From positions 98,893 through 162,892 of the forward strand of contig NZ_AMRN01000011.1 of NCBI RefSeq assembly GCF_000300275.1: a DNA stretch of 64,000 bases, given 5' to 3'. A program made the position numbers and the translations under genes. Source of the stretch: Thalassospira profundimaris WP0211. GTDB taxonomy: Bacteria > Pseudomonadota > Alphaproteobacteria > Rhodospirillales > Thalassospiraceae. Of the stretch, positions 27,117-36,397 are shown piece by piece. The first letter of the stretch is position 1. Every line of letters starts with the position of its first letter. The notes under the pieces were generated by a model. The model had not been told where the DNA came from, made no database searches, and saw only the letters and a list, made by a program, of their open reading frames with translations.

Positions 27117-28010
27117 ATGGCCAAAAATCCCTTAAAACCGCGACAGAACGGGAAGATGCCTCAAAGCCGCGCCATCGCCATTTTCACAGATCTTGACGGC
27201 ACATTGCTTGATCATGACACCTATAGCTGGACGGATGCCCGCCCCGCACTGGATCGGCTGAAACAGCTTTCCATCCCCCTGATCGCGGTATCTTCAAAAA
27301 CACTCGCCGAACTGGAACATATCAATCAGACATCCGGTCTGTTTGACGGACTTATCGGCGAGAACGGCGGCGTTATCGCGCTGAATGGCAATGTCGAACA
27401 ATATGGCCCGGCCAGCGAAACCGTTGATCGCACCCGCGAAGAAATCAAGTCGGCCGTCACGGTCCCGGTCGAAAGCTTTCGCACCGTAAGCCCGGAAATC
27501 ATCGCAACAGAAACCGGTTTGCCGCTTGAAGACGCCATTCGCGCCGGTCAGCGTCATTGCTCAGACCCGCTGATCTGGCAGCCTGCTGCCAAGGACATCG
27601 CACTTGCCCGCAAGATCGCCGAAAAGCATGATTTGACGCTGGTGAAAGGTGGACGGTTCCACACTTTGTGCGGCCCATCAAGCAAGGGACAAGCCATGCG
27701 ACGCATGGTTGAACGCCTGAGCGTCACCTGGCTTGAAGATGCGTCTGAAAACAAACGCCGGCAACGCTTTACGACGATTGCGCTCGGAGATTCCCCGAAC
27801 GATATCCCCATGCTGGCCGAGGCAGACTATGCCGTTCAAATCCCATCAAAGCATGGCAAACGCAATATGCCGTTGCTTGACCATCCCAACTTGCGCGTGG
27901 CACCCAAACCGGGACCGGCGGGATGGAACGAAGCGATTAACGACATTCTGGATCAGATAATAGGTCCTGACCCTAATACCAATAAAAACAGCGAGGTACT
28001 TCATGGCTGA
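27117..28010 (+). CDS. Glucosyl/mannosyl-3-phosphoglycerate phosphatase-like HAD protein
   Basis: HAD-superfamily phosphatase of the MpgP/YedP type. In a pathway with the following synthase it would dephosphorylate glucosyl-3-phosphoglycerate to glucosylglycerate, a compatible solute. The nucleophile motif is FTDLDGTLLD (Asp25 and Asp27), motif II is AVSSKT, and the C-terminal metal motif is ALGDSPND. Start choice is open: 27117 gives 297 residues, whereas 27156 (MPQSRAIAIF) removes a basic extension. Its stop overlaps the start of the synthase gene by eight bases. The specificity is inferred from neighbours. Confidence 0.83.
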   Translation: MAKNPLKPRQNGKMPQSRAIAIFTDLDGTLLDHDTYSWTDARPALDRLKQLSIPLIAVSSKTLAELEHINQTSGLFDGLIGENGGVIALNGNVEQYGPASETVDRTREEIKSAVTVPVESFRTVSPEIIATETGLPLEDAIRAGQRHCSDPLIWQPAAKDIALARKIAEKHDLTLVKGGRFHTLCGPSSKGQAMRRMVERLSVTWLEDASENKRRQRFTTIALGDSPNDIPMLAEADYAVQIPSKHGKRNMPLLDHPNLRVAPKPGPAGWNEAINDILDQIIGPDPNTNKNSEVLHG

Positions 28011-29235
28011 TTTCCATCAGGGTGGCCCGATCACAACCCTTCATCGCATTCTTGACCGAAACCCGGAAGAACTCGCCTATGAAATGAACGCCTTTGCCCG
28101 CCAACGGCGTCAGACCCTTATTCTGCCCTGCCTGTATTCCGAATTGGAAACACCGGCGATGACAACAATTGTCGAGGGACTGAAACAGGCAACCTATATC
28201 GACCAGATCGTTGTCGGGCTCGATCGCGCCGATGCGCAGCAATACCTGCATGCGCGTGAGTTCTTCAAGGATCTGCCGCAACATGTCCGCATTCTGTGGA
28301 ATGACGGGCCGCGCTTGCGCAGCGTTCATGATCGCCTGAATGAAAACAATCTGGCCCGCTATGAACCGGGCAAGGGTCGTAACGTCTGGTACTGCCTTGG
28401 CTATACGCTGGCCTCCGGGCGCAGTTCCGTTATCGGCATTCATGACTGTGACATCGCGACCTATACGCCCGATCTTCCGGCAAAGCTGATGTATCCGATT
28501 GCCAACCCGGCCTTCAACTTTGCCTTTGCCAAGGGCTATTATGCGCGTGTTGCCAATGGCACGCTAAAAGGCCGCGTTTGCCGCCTGTTTGTCACACCGT
28601 TGATCCGTGCGCTTAAGCAGGTTGTCGGCAAGACCGATTTCCTCAACTATCTTGATTGCTTCCGCTATGCGCTGTCAGGCGAAATGGCGATCAGAACCGA
28701 TGTGGCCTATGGCCTGCGCGTGGCATCTGACTGGGGCCTTGAAGTTTCCATGCTCTCGGAGATGTATCGTAATCACACGGTCCATCGTCTCGCCCAGGTC
28801 GATATCGCCGATATCTATGACCACAAGCACCGCGAGTTTGATCCGGCGCAAAAGGATGACGGCCTGTCACGCATGGCAAGTGACATCGCCAAATCGCTGT
28901 TCCGCAAACTGGCAACTCAGGGCACGGTCTTCACCCCGGAAACCTTCAGAACACTCAAGGCAACCTATTACCGGGCTGCCCTTGACCTGATTGAACAATA
29001 CCGTGCCGATGCGCTGTTTAACGGGCTCAAGATCAATCGTGACGAGGAAGAAAACTGTGTCGAAGTCCTGTCCGAAGTGATCATTAGTGCCGGTCAGCAC
29101 TATCTTGAAAACCCGCTGGAAAGCCCGTTCATTCCAAGTTGGCAGCGTGTTGAAAGTGCCATGGGCGACATCTTCGAACAGCTTTCAGCTGCGGTTGAAG
29201 ATGACCTCAACGATATGGATATTGGCAAGGCATAG
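28003..29235 (+). CDS. Glycosyltransferase, glucosyl-3-phosphoglycerate synthase-like
   Basis: A 410-residue GT-A fold glycosyltransferase. The nucleotide-sugar metal motif is seen as DCD at residues 148-150 within VIGIHDCDIATY, and NDGPRLRSVHDRL and GKGRNVWYCLGYTLASG precede it, resembling GpgS (GT81) proteins. It would transfer glucose from a nucleotide donor to 3-phosphoglycerate. The coupled phosphatase gene upstream and the GH13 phosphorylase gene nearby make the glucosylglycerate pathway the best explanation. Mannosylglycerate is the alternative. Confidence 0.83.
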   Translation: MADFHQGGPITTLHRILDRNPEELAYEMNAFARQRRQTLILPCLYSELETPAMTTIVEGLKQATYIDQIVVGLDRADAQQYLHAREFFKDLPQHVRILWNDGPRLRSVHDRLNENNLARYEPGKGRNVWYCLGYTLASGRSSVIGIHDCDIATYTPDLPAKLMYPIANPAFNFAFAKGYYARVANGTLKGRVCRLFVTPLIRALKQVVGKTDFLNYLDCFRYALSGEMAIRTDVAYGLRVASDWGLEVSMLSEMYRNHTVHRLAQVDIADIYDHKHREFDPAQKDDGLSRMASDIAKSLFRKLATQGTVFTPETFRTLKATYYRAALDLIEQYRADALFNGLKINRDEEENCVEVLSEVIISAGQHYLENPLESPFIPSWQRVESAMGDIFEQLSAAVEDDLNDMDIGKA

Positions 29236-29254
29236 CGCGCGCAATTGATCGCGC

Positions 29255-29740
29255 CTAATCATCGACCGGAAAAATCGCAAGGAAGATTTGGATAACATCT
29301 TCCTTGCCCGGTTTTTGCAGCAGAACCGGCAAAAGCAACCGGATGCCGCTTTGCCATTCCCTTTGAAAAATTCGCAAATGATGGATCTGTGGTCGGCCCG
29401 TGATTCTGACCTCGGTCATCGCTGCATGCAGTCCGCCTGAAAAGCGGCAATCGACTTCGCGGGCAAACGCACCGCGCCAGTTTTCACCGGTCAGTGCGAT
29501 AATATTCTCCCCTTCAAGCCGTATCTGAAAGTCATCCTTTTCCGGGACATATTCATAGATAGAAATATCGTCGATCCAAGGGATTAGGTTATCAGGCTGG
29601 AAATCTGATCGTGTGGGAAGATTGCCCTCTGACGCATGCGCGTTCCAGAAATCCAGAAGAGCCTGCGCAGCAGGCGGCGCATCGTCATCGAGATATGTTA
29701 ACGGGATTTCCCTATCCCGTTCACCACCAAGCTTTGCCAT
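29255..29740 (-). CDS. PAS_5 (DUF1457) domain protein, copy 1
   Basis: A 161-residue single PAS-like domain of the PAS_5 type. It shows the family pattern of an N-terminal helix with LDFWNAHASEGNLPTRSDF, then LIPWIDDISIYEYVPEKDDFQIRLEG and a GENWRG turn. No output domain is attached. I chose the start at 29740 (MAKLGGERD), which gives exactly the same length as the neighbouring paralogue; longer frames to 29968 run across the gap between the two genes. Function unknown. It converges on the glycosyltransferase gene. Confidence 0.72.
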   Translation of the reverse strand: MAKLGGERDREIPLTYLDDDAPPAAQALLDFWNAHASEGNLPTRSDFQPDNLIPWIDDISIYEYVPEKDDFQIRLEGENIIALTGENWRGAFAREVDCRFSGGLHAAMTEVRITGRPQIHHLRIFQREWQSGIRLLLPVLLQKPGKEDVIQIFLAIFPVDD

Positions 29741-29850
29741 ACCATTCCCAGTCACACTGACATCGCATGCATGCATCCAGACATGCATTGGACCCATCGC
29801 CCCTTTCCTTATCCACGTGGGGCGTGACACCATGCGAAACAAGCGCGGCG

Positions 29851-30336
29851 TTAATCCGGCTCGCTTTGCCCGCGATAGAGAAAATGAGTGACAAAGACCT
29901 GCTGGATCACCTTGCCTGCCCGGTCGGTGGTCTGGACCGGCAACATTATGCGCAGCCATTCCTCCCAAACCATGCGTTCATGGCCGACACGATGAAAGGC
30001 GGGCTTTCCGGTTTCAATCACTTCCAGAAGCGTTGGATACACGGTGGTGCCGAAATCGAGATCAATCTGGCGCGGCGAGCACCCCTGATAACATTCGCCA
30101 CTGGCAGCAATAATATTGGGTGCATCAATGCGGATCACGAAGTCGCGTTTTTCGGGAAGGAATTCATATATGCAGATGTCATCGATCCATTGCGACAGAA
30201 CATCTGCATTCAGACGCTTGCGGTCAGGAATTTGCCCGTTACGTGCCGCATCCCACCAGATTTCCACATATGCCCGAACGCGGTAATCCGTATCATCGGG
30301 CAAGTGCGGAATCCGAACTTCCTGCGCATAAGCCAT
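29851..30336 (-). CDS. PAS_5 (DUF1457) domain protein, copy 2
   Basis: Second PAS_5 protein, also 161 residues if started at 30336 (MAYAQEVRIP). It shares with copy 1 the segments WWDAARNGQIPDRKRL, WIDDICIYEFLPEKRDFVIRID and GKPAFHRVGHERMVWEEW, so the two are tandem paralogues that have diverged well. A GTG start at 30375 would add 13 residues. Both lie between the glucosylglycerate synthase operon and the phosphorylase gene; a sensory role in osmolyte control is speculation. Confidence 0.72.
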   Translation of the reverse strand: MAYAQEVRIPHLPDDTDYRVRAYVEIWWDAARNGQIPDRKRLNADVLSQWIDDICIYEFLPEKRDFVIRIDAPNIIAASGECYQGCSPRQIDLDFGTTVYPTLLEVIETGKPAFHRVGHERMVWEEWLRIMLPVQTTDRAGKVIQQVFVTHFLYRGQSEPD

Positions 30337-30543
30337 TGCGCGCCATGCCCCTTGATCTCTCTCAATCCGGGCCACGAATACAGGAAAGACATACTGCTCT
30401 GCAATAGCGATTCATCACGCCACGCTAAACTAAAAATCAAATGATTATAAGCCGCACCACAAGGTACGGAAAACCTAGAGAGTTTCACTACTTGGCGTCG
30501 GAAAAATCCCTGAAAAAACGTCCGCTATTTTGAACGCAAGCCC

Positions 30544-32358
30544 CTAAACCGGCATCGCATCCCGATAGCGTTGCAGCAGGCGGCTTTCGGTGCGGTTGCG
30601 GCCGTCCATGTTGGAAATCCAGACGATCTGGTACGGTGCCAGTTTCATCACGCCGTTATAGTCTTCCACGACCTGTTGTGTAATCAGGTCCTGCCAACCT
30701 TCGGTCATGATCAAGTTGATCTTGGATAGATCAAGGTCTTGGGGCTTTTCAGTCAGGTTAAAGACGCAGAAGATGCTTTGTTCATTCAGATGCGATTGCC
30801 GCCAGACGCCCAGAAGTTCCGAGCCGAGATTAAGGGTATATTGCGTGGCATTCGGGTGGAAGGCCGGCTGTCCCTGACGGATTGACATCAGCGCGCGCAA
30901 CTGATCAAAGGCCGATCGCGCCACACCTTCGCGTGACAGCGTTTCCTCGGCATCATCAAGCTTCCAGATTTTCCGGTTCAGACGCCTTGGAATACCGGTT
31001 TCCTCATAGGCCTTCTGATCGTTTTCGGTCGCCAGAATGGTCTGGATATAGATCGCCGGAATGCCTTCGAGCGACATGGCTATCGCCTGGCTCATCACAA
31101 AGCGCTCAAGCCCCATGGTGGCCTCGCCGGCGAAGTTTTGTGCCAGCATGCTAAACAGCGTGACATTAAGCTCGTAGGGCTTTTGCCCACCGCCCTTGAG
31201 CGCACGGTAACTGACCTGCCCGCCCATCTTGACCGCGTGATCGCGCAGGCCTTCAATATCCTCATCGGGGATCAGGTTCTCAGCCGGGCGCAGGCCGATG
31301 CCATCGTGGCTGGCGGTAAAGTTAAAGAAAGTACAGCCCGCAGGTGCTGGTGGCATTGCCATGATGCATTTGCGGATAAAATCGCTTCGTCCACTCAGCA
31401 ACGCATGAATGATCACCGGCGGCAACGAGAAGTTATAAATCAGGTGCGCTTCATCCTGATTGCCAAAATAGGACAGGTTTTCAAGCAGCGGCAGGTTGGT
31501 TTCGGTAATGAATAACACATCGGGATGCACCGCATTACACGCCAGACGCATCGCCTTGATCAGTTTGTGGGTCTGATCAAGGTTGATCGAGGTCGTGCCG
31601 ACTTCCTTCCAGATAAAGCCGATGGCATCCAACCGAACCACGCGCACGCCATGTTTGAGGTAGTTCAGAACGACCCTGAGCATCTCAAAGAATACTTCCG
31701 GATTGCCGTAATCCAGATCAACCTGGTCATAGCTAAAGGTACACCAGACCTGCTTCTCGCCCTGCTTGGTCACCACGTGATTGAGCAACGCATGACTGCG
31801 CGGGCGGACGACATCAGAAAGATCATCTTCAAGATTTGCGGTCTTGATGTAATCAATGCCGGGCTTTTCGCCTGCCAGAAACTGCTGATACCACGGGTGG
31901 GATGCCGAAATATGGTTGGCCACCAGATCGGCCATCACGGTTGCATGCTTTGACAATTCCTCGACATCGCTCCAGTCGCCGAGTTCCGGACGGAGCATGT
32001 CAAAATCACTAACCGAAAAGCCGTCATCGGATGTGAACGGGTGGAACGGCAGGATATGAATACCCGTCAGCCAGTCTTTCAGCCATTTGCGATGAAATTC
32101 GCCAAGGCTTTGCAGCCCCTTTTTACCGTCCTGCTGGATGCTGTCGCCATAGGTGATCAGAAACGCATCGCGCTGATCCCATTTGCGCAAATATTCCTCG
32201 CAGGGCTCCGGCCCGTCGCCCTCAATTGGCAAGCCAAGAACTTCAAAAACCCGACGCACCAATTCCGCTTGATCGTGCCCAGGATACACATCCGCAAGGA
32301 GGTTGCGCATCGCGCTTGCAAACGCGATACGTCCCGATGTTCCAACGACACGATCCAT
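30544..32358 (-). CDS. GH13_18 sugar phosphorylase, glucosylglycerate phosphorylase-like
   Basis: A 604-residue alpha-amylase-family phosphorylase. The barrel motifs are ADLVANHIS, VRLDAIGF (nucleophile Asp244), ITETNLP (acid/base Glu286) and TASHDGIG (Asp352). Sucrose phosphorylases are near 490-500 residues, while glucosylglycerate phosphorylases and YcjM-like enzymes are longer, as here. With the synthase and phosphatase genes next door it would phosphorolyse glucosylglycerate to glucose 1-phosphate and glycerate when the osmolyte is no longer needed. It is on the opposite strand, so synthesis and breakdown can be regulated separately. Confidence 0.82.
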   Translation of the reverse strand: MDRVVGTSGRIAFASAMRNLLADVYPGHDQAELVRRVFEVLGLPIEGDGPEPCEEYLRKWDQRDAFLITYGDSIQQDGKKGLQSLGEFHRKWLKDWLTGIHILPFHPFTSDDGFSVSDFDMLRPELGDWSDVEELSKHATVMADLVANHISASHPWYQQFLAGEKPGIDYIKTANLEDDLSDVVRPRSHALLNHVVTKQGEKQVWCTFSYDQVDLDYGNPEVFFEMLRVVLNYLKHGVRVVRLDAIGFIWKEVGTTSINLDQTHKLIKAMRLACNAVHPDVLFITETNLPLLENLSYFGNQDEAHLIYNFSLPPVIIHALLSGRSDFIRKCIMAMPPAPAGCTFFNFTASHDGIGLRPAENLIPDEDIEGLRDHAVKMGGQVSYRALKGGGQKPYELNVTLFSMLAQNFAGEATMGLERFVMSQAIAMSLEGIPAIYIQTILATENDQKAYEETGIPRRLNRKIWKLDDAEETLSREGVARSAFDQLRALMSIRQGQPAFHPNATQYTLNLGSELLGVWRQSHLNEQSIFCVFNLTEKPQDLDLSKINLIMTEGWQDLITQQVVEDYNGVMKLAPYQIVWISNMDGRNRTESRLLQRYRDAMPV

Positions 32359-32524
32359 AATGGTTCCTTCCGGGTAGGCAATTCAAATGATTAGCGTTAT
32401 GAAATAATGAATTTGCCTGCGATGCAAGCAGGCATTTTGCGATGCCACAATACAGTGCATCTGATCAAAACGATGACGCCCGACAATATGCCGGGCGCCG
32501 ATCATTAATGACATAAGCAGTCGC

Positions 32525-34252
32525 TTAAGGCGCAATCGTTACCTCAACAAACGCATGGGTGCGGTTGGTGTCGATATGCTTGATCGCATCGCGTAGGATA
32601 CCGGGCAAATCTTCGGCGCGCTTGGCCTTGGCAACCCAGGCGCGGCTGGCCTCGGCGACCTTGGTGAAGTCGGGGCTGGGCTTAAGGGCGGTCAGCGGCA
32701 TTTCGTTGGTTTTGGCCGCATAACCATCGGGATACATGCCTGTGACAGACTGGCGCACCGCCCCCCATTCATTGTTGTTGAGCACAAGGATCAGGATCGG
32801 AAGCTCCAACGCCTCGGCAATCTGATGACACGCCGTCGGGTTGGCAAACATATAGGATCCATCGCCCATGGTCGCGACAACCAACTTGTCCTTATCCGCC
32901 AACTGATAGCCCATCGCCGCCGGGAAGGACCAACCAAGCCCGCCGGAATGCGGTTCCTGATACCAGCTGCTGTGTTCCGAAAGCGAAAGCGGCTCCAGCG
33001 GGCAGCCCAGTTCGGAAAATACCGTGGCAGAGCGCCCGGCAATCGCATCCGAAAGACAGCGTGACACATAAGCCTTGGTCATCGGATCCACCGCGCCGGC
33101 ATCTGCCATTGCAAGCGCCTTTTTGCGGGTCTCGGCGTTGGTCTCTGCGACTTTGTCTCGGCGATCGGCACAAACCGATTTGTGGTCTTCATGGCGGCGG
33201 TCCATGGCATCTGCCAGCATCATGATTACATCACCGGTCTCGCCGACCAGCGAGATATCAGCAGCAAAGTTCCGCCCCGGAAAGCGCGAATAAAGCGGGT
33301 TCTGGCCGACCTGAATGACTTTGCAGTCAGCGCGCAAATCATGGATATCGGGCGACCAGGGGGCCAGGCAATCAATCACCACCACCGCATCGGCATCCTT
33401 AAGCCACGGTGCCGGATCCATCCCGGCAAACATTGGATGTTCGGTGCCAATGGCAAGCTGGATCGCCCAGTATTGCACAACCGGGATGCCCCACTGATCG
33501 ACCAGATCGCTAAAACGCCCAAACGCCTCGGCCGTACCGGTGCCGCGCTGGGCAATGATCACCGGGTTCTTGGCCTTGGCCAGAATGTCGGCTGCCTGTT
33601 CCACCACGGCCTGTGGCGGGGCGACCGGGACCGGCTGCATGCGAAGCGGCCCTTCAATCTGATCACTCGGACACGGTTCACACAAAACTTCACGCGGCAG
33701 GCTGACATAGGTCGGGCCCTTGGGCACCGATGACGCGATGGCATAGGCACGGTCGACAACATCCGGCACCTGTTCGGGGAATTTAAGTTCGTACTCCCAT
33801 TTCGTGCTTTCACGCACCAAGGCTGCCTGATCGCGCATTTCCTGGCCCCAGCCAATCGGCACGGTGCGCGCCCCAAGACGCCCCTTTTCCATTACCGGCG
33901 TTCGGCCCGACATCAAGACGACTGGCACATGTTCGGTCGCAGCATTGATCGCCCCGATCGCGCAATTGGCAAGGCCGACATTGGTGTGCGCCATCACCGC
34001 CTGCGTCTTGCCGGTCGCAAGATAATAGCCGTGCGCCATCCCCATCGCCGCATTTTCGTGCGGCATGATCAGTGCATGTGGCAGGTCAATATCCTTTGCC
34101 GCGGCCTCGGCCAGGCCTTCGATGATCGGCGGGAAATCGGTCCCTGAATTGGCAAAGATATAGTCAATCCCGATGGCCTTCATGCGGGCCAGGACCGCCC
34201 CACCGGCGGTCAGGGTGAGTTGGCCGGGATTTTCCTGCTTATCGCTTTTCAT
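32525..34252 (-). CDS. Thiamine-diphosphate-requiring enzyme (acetolactate synthase-like superfamily)
   Basis: A 575-residue ThDP enzyme with the usual three domains. The cofactor glutamate is in PHENAAMGMAHG, the ThDP/Mg motif is GDGSYMFANPTACHQIAEALELPILILVLNN, and GLGWSFPAAMGY precedes it. Loose similarity to benzoylformate decarboxylase and acetolactate synthase leaves the reaction open; a 2-oxoacid decarboxylase is a reasonable guess. The start at 34252 has AAGAGGCG eight bases upstream; the frame to 34537 runs through the promoter into the IclR gene. It is divergent from an IclR regulator, which probably controls it. Confidence 0.85.
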   Translation of the reverse strand: MKSDKQENPGQLTLTAGGAVLARMKAIGIDYIFANSGTDFPPIIEGLAEAAAKDIDLPHALIMPHENAAMGMAHGYYLATGKTQAVMAHTNVGLANCAIGAINAATEHVPVVLMSGRTPVMEKGRLGARTVPIGWGQEMRDQAALVRESTKWEYELKFPEQVPDVVDRAYAIASSVPKGPTYVSLPREVLCEPCPSDQIEGPLRMQPVPVAPPQAVVEQAADILAKAKNPVIIAQRGTGTAEAFGRFSDLVDQWGIPVVQYWAIQLAIGTEHPMFAGMDPAPWLKDADAVVVIDCLAPWSPDIHDLRADCKVIQVGQNPLYSRFPGRNFAADISLVGETGDVIMMLADAMDRRHEDHKSVCADRRDKVAETNAETRKKALAMADAGAVDPMTKAYVSRCLSDAIAGRSATVFSELGCPLEPLSLSEHSSWYQEPHSGGLGWSFPAAMGYQLADKDKLVVATMGDGSYMFANPTACHQIAEALELPILILVLNNNEWGAVRQSVTGMYPDGYAAKTNEMPLTALKPSPDFTKVAEASRAWVAKAKRAEDLPGILRDAIKHIDTNRTHAFVEVTIAP

Positions 34253-34286
34253 CAGACGCCTCTTGCTTTCCGGGACCATGCCCGTT

Positions 34287-34303
34287 ATTTCTATATTTGA
34301 AAT
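34287..34303. promoter_or_regulatory. ATTTC-N7-GAAAT inverted repeat between the ThDP enzyme and iclR genes
   Basis: Five-base arms ATTTC and GAAAT around a seven-base AT spacer resemble IclR-type pseudo-palindromes. It lies in the 142-base divergent region, 35 bases from the ThDP gene start. Confidence 0.35.
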
Positions 34304-34394
34304 ACGATTTATAATATAGTTTATGATTGAAATCCGGTGGTCGTCAAGACGGCACAGCGGCGCCCGATCTGTTTGCGTGGAGAAAAGCGACCCG

Positions 34395-35153
34395 ATGACC
34401 AGCCAACTCAATGGTTCCGTGCTTAAGGCCTTTAAAATTCTTGATCTGTTTGCGGCGGGGCAAAGCGAACTGACCGCCAAGGAAACGGCCGATGCGCTGG
34501 GCATCAACATGATCACCGCGCACCGGTTCTTGCACACGCTGGTTCATGCCGGGGCATTGCGGGTGACATCACGCGGTGTCTTTCGGTTGGGATACATGTT
34601 TGCCGATCTGGGTGATCGTGTTTTACATGATGGCAACTTGCCGACCATCCTGCAGCCGATCCTTGATCAGTTGGCGCGCGAAACAGGCGAAGCCTGCATG
34701 GCGACCGAATTTGATCGCGACGCAGCGGTCTGCATTGCCAAGGCCCTGCCCGACCGGGCGCTTTATGTCGATATCCGGATTGGGTCGCGCCTTGATGCCT
34801 TTTGCACAGCACATGGCAAGCTGTGGCTGGCACATCTGAGCCCCGATGATCAGCACCGCTATTTCAAAAACGCTAGGCTAACGGGCATGACGGATCACAC
34901 CATCACCGACCTTGATGATCTAAGGGCCGAACTTGCCACCATCCGTGATCAGGGCTTTTCCACCAATAATGGCGAGCGCGAAAAAGACATCTATGCCATC
35001 GCCGTGCCGATCCTGACCAAACATGGCAATATGATCTCGGCCTTTTCGGTGTTTGGCGCATCACCCGCCCTGCTTGAAACCAGCAGCGACACACTAAAAC
35101 ACCTGAAATACGCGGCACACAGCGCTCAGGACGCGCTGTTCCAGTCCCCGTGA
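34395..35153 (+). CDS. IclR-family transcriptional regulator
   Basis: A 252-residue IclR protein: winged helix at the N-terminus (LTAKETADALGINMITAHRFLHTLVHAGAL) and a GAF-like effector domain with GEACMATEFDRDAAVCIAKALPDRALYVDIRIGSRLDAFCTAHGK, where the conserved TAxGKA-type loop is visible as TAHGKLWLA. The start at 34395 is a little upstream of the helix-turn-helix; the frame opens earlier at 34323. Likely repressor or activator of the divergent ThDP enzyme. Confidence 0.88.
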   Translation: MTSQLNGSVLKAFKILDLFAAGQSELTAKETADALGINMITAHRFLHTLVHAGALRVTSRGVFRLGYMFADLGDRVLHDGNLPTILQPILDQLARETGEACMATEFDRDAAVCIAKALPDRALYVDIRIGSRLDAFCTAHGKLWLAHLSPDDQHRYFKNARLTGMTDHTITDLDDLRAELATIRDQGFSTNNGEREKDIYAIAVPILTKHGNMISAFSVFGASPALLETSSDTLKHLKYAAHSAQDALFQSP

Positions 35154-35187
35154 CGGCAGCGGCCAACACTTACAGCCGAACCGCACA

Positions 35188-35697
35188 TCACGGCGAAACC
35201 GACGCATCCTCCAAAAAAAGCTGCATCGTCACCAGATCCAGCCAGCGATCAAACTTCCGCGCAACCTGCCGCGCCCGCCCGACCTCGACAAAGCCAAGTC
35301 GCTCATGAAAGCGGATTGAATTGACGTTCTCGGCATCAATCCCGCCAACCATGACATGCATGCCATCCTGTTTGGCATGGTCAATCAGTGCGCGCACCAA
35401 AACCCCGCCAACACCCGTCCCACGATGGTCGGCATGTACATGCACCGAATGTTCGACCGTGAAACGATATCCCCACCGCGTACGCCAAGGGCCATAGGAC
35501 CCAAATCCCAAAACCCGTCCATCATCCTCAACGACAAACACCGGAAAGCCCTTTTCCTGACGGTCCGCAAACCACGCATGGCGTTCCTCCAGGGTGGATG
35601 GCGTATCATCATAGATCGCTGTGCTGTCGCGCAGCACTTGGTTGTAGATTTCAAGAATTTCCGGAATATCGCCCTTGGTCGCATCACGTAAATGCAT
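35188..35697 (-). CDS. GNAT N-acetyltransferase, Pat/YncA-like
   Basis: A 169-residue acetyltransferase of the phosphinothricin/L-amino-acid N-acyltransferase group. It begins MHLRDATKGDIPEILEIYN and has HADHRGTGVGGVLVRALIDHA as the acetyl-CoA loop and FHERLGFVEVGRARQV near the end. The ATG at 35697 is preceded by GGAG; an in-frame GTG 12 bases upstream is the alternative start. Related enzymes acetylate phosphinothricin, methionine sulfone or similar amino-acid analogues. It is divergent from an XRE-cupin regulator. Confidence 0.88.
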   Translation of the reverse strand: MHLRDATKGDIPEILEIYNQVLRDSTAIYDDTPSTLEERHAWFADRQEKGFPVFVVEDDGRVLGFGSYGPWRTRWGYRFTVEHSVHVHADHRGTGVGGVLVRALIDHAKQDGMHVMVGGIDAENVNSIRFHERLGFVEVGRARQVARKFDRWLDLVTMQLFLEDASVSP

Positions 35698-35801
35698 GCT
35701 CGTCTCCACTTCACGATGTCAGTTACCTGTTGCAGACATTAATCCATTATAGTAGACGGTCAATGCCTATCTTTAACGAAAAATATGGAATTTTGACCAA
35801 T

Positions 35802-36365
35802 ATGGAAGACGACACCACAGCATGGTTACCAGCACGCATTCGCCACGAACGGGAAAATCGCGGCTGGTCACTCAGCCAGTTTGCCGAGAAATCCGGCGTC
35901 TCCAAGGCGATGATCAGCAAGATCGAACGCGGCGAAGCCAGCCCGACGGCGACGGTTCTTGGTCGGCTATCCGGGGCATTATCGCTGACCGTATCGGCTC
36001 TGCTTTCACGGACCGCATCTGTCCACCATGGTGTACGCCGATACGCCACGCAGCCATTATGGTCCGATCCTGAAACCGGCTATGATCGCCGTCAGGTCCT
36101 TTCGGGTCAGAAAATCCCGCTGGAATTGGTCGAAGTCAATCTGCCCGCCGGTCAACAGGTCTCCATGCCCGCCGCGGCCTTCACCTTCATCCAGCAGGCC
36201 ATCTGGGTTCTGGAGGGAACCTTGCTGTTTCACGAAGGCGACCGTGTACACCAGCTTGATCAGGGGGATTGCCTCGAACTGGGCCCACCACAGGACTGCA
36301 TTTTCCACAACCAAGGCGGTGAGAACTGCCGATATCTGGTCGCGGTCGTGCGCAGCACGCCGTAA
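35802..36365 (+). CDS. XRE-family regulator with C-terminal cupin
   Basis: A 187-residue regulator with an N-terminal Cro/CI-type helix-turn-helix (GWSLSQFAEKSGVSKAMISKIERGEASPT) and a C-terminal cupin_2 domain with VLEGTLLFHEGD and QGDCLELGPP. An upstream ATG at 35763 would add 13 residues and neither start has a good ribosome site. XRE-cupin genes often lie next to a divergent GNAT gene and control it, as here. Confidence 0.83.
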   Translation: MEDDTTAWLPARIRHERENRGWSLSQFAEKSGVSKAMISKIERGEASPTATVLGRLSGALSLTVSALLSRTASVHHGVRRYATQPLWSDPETGYDRRQVLSGQKIPLELVEVNLPAGQQVSMPAAAFTFIQQAIWVLEGTLLFHEGDRVHQLDQGDCLELGPPQDCIFHNQGGENCRYLVAVVRSTP

Positions 36366-36397
36366 TCGCATGCAACGCAATTTGGCGGGATCGGCCG

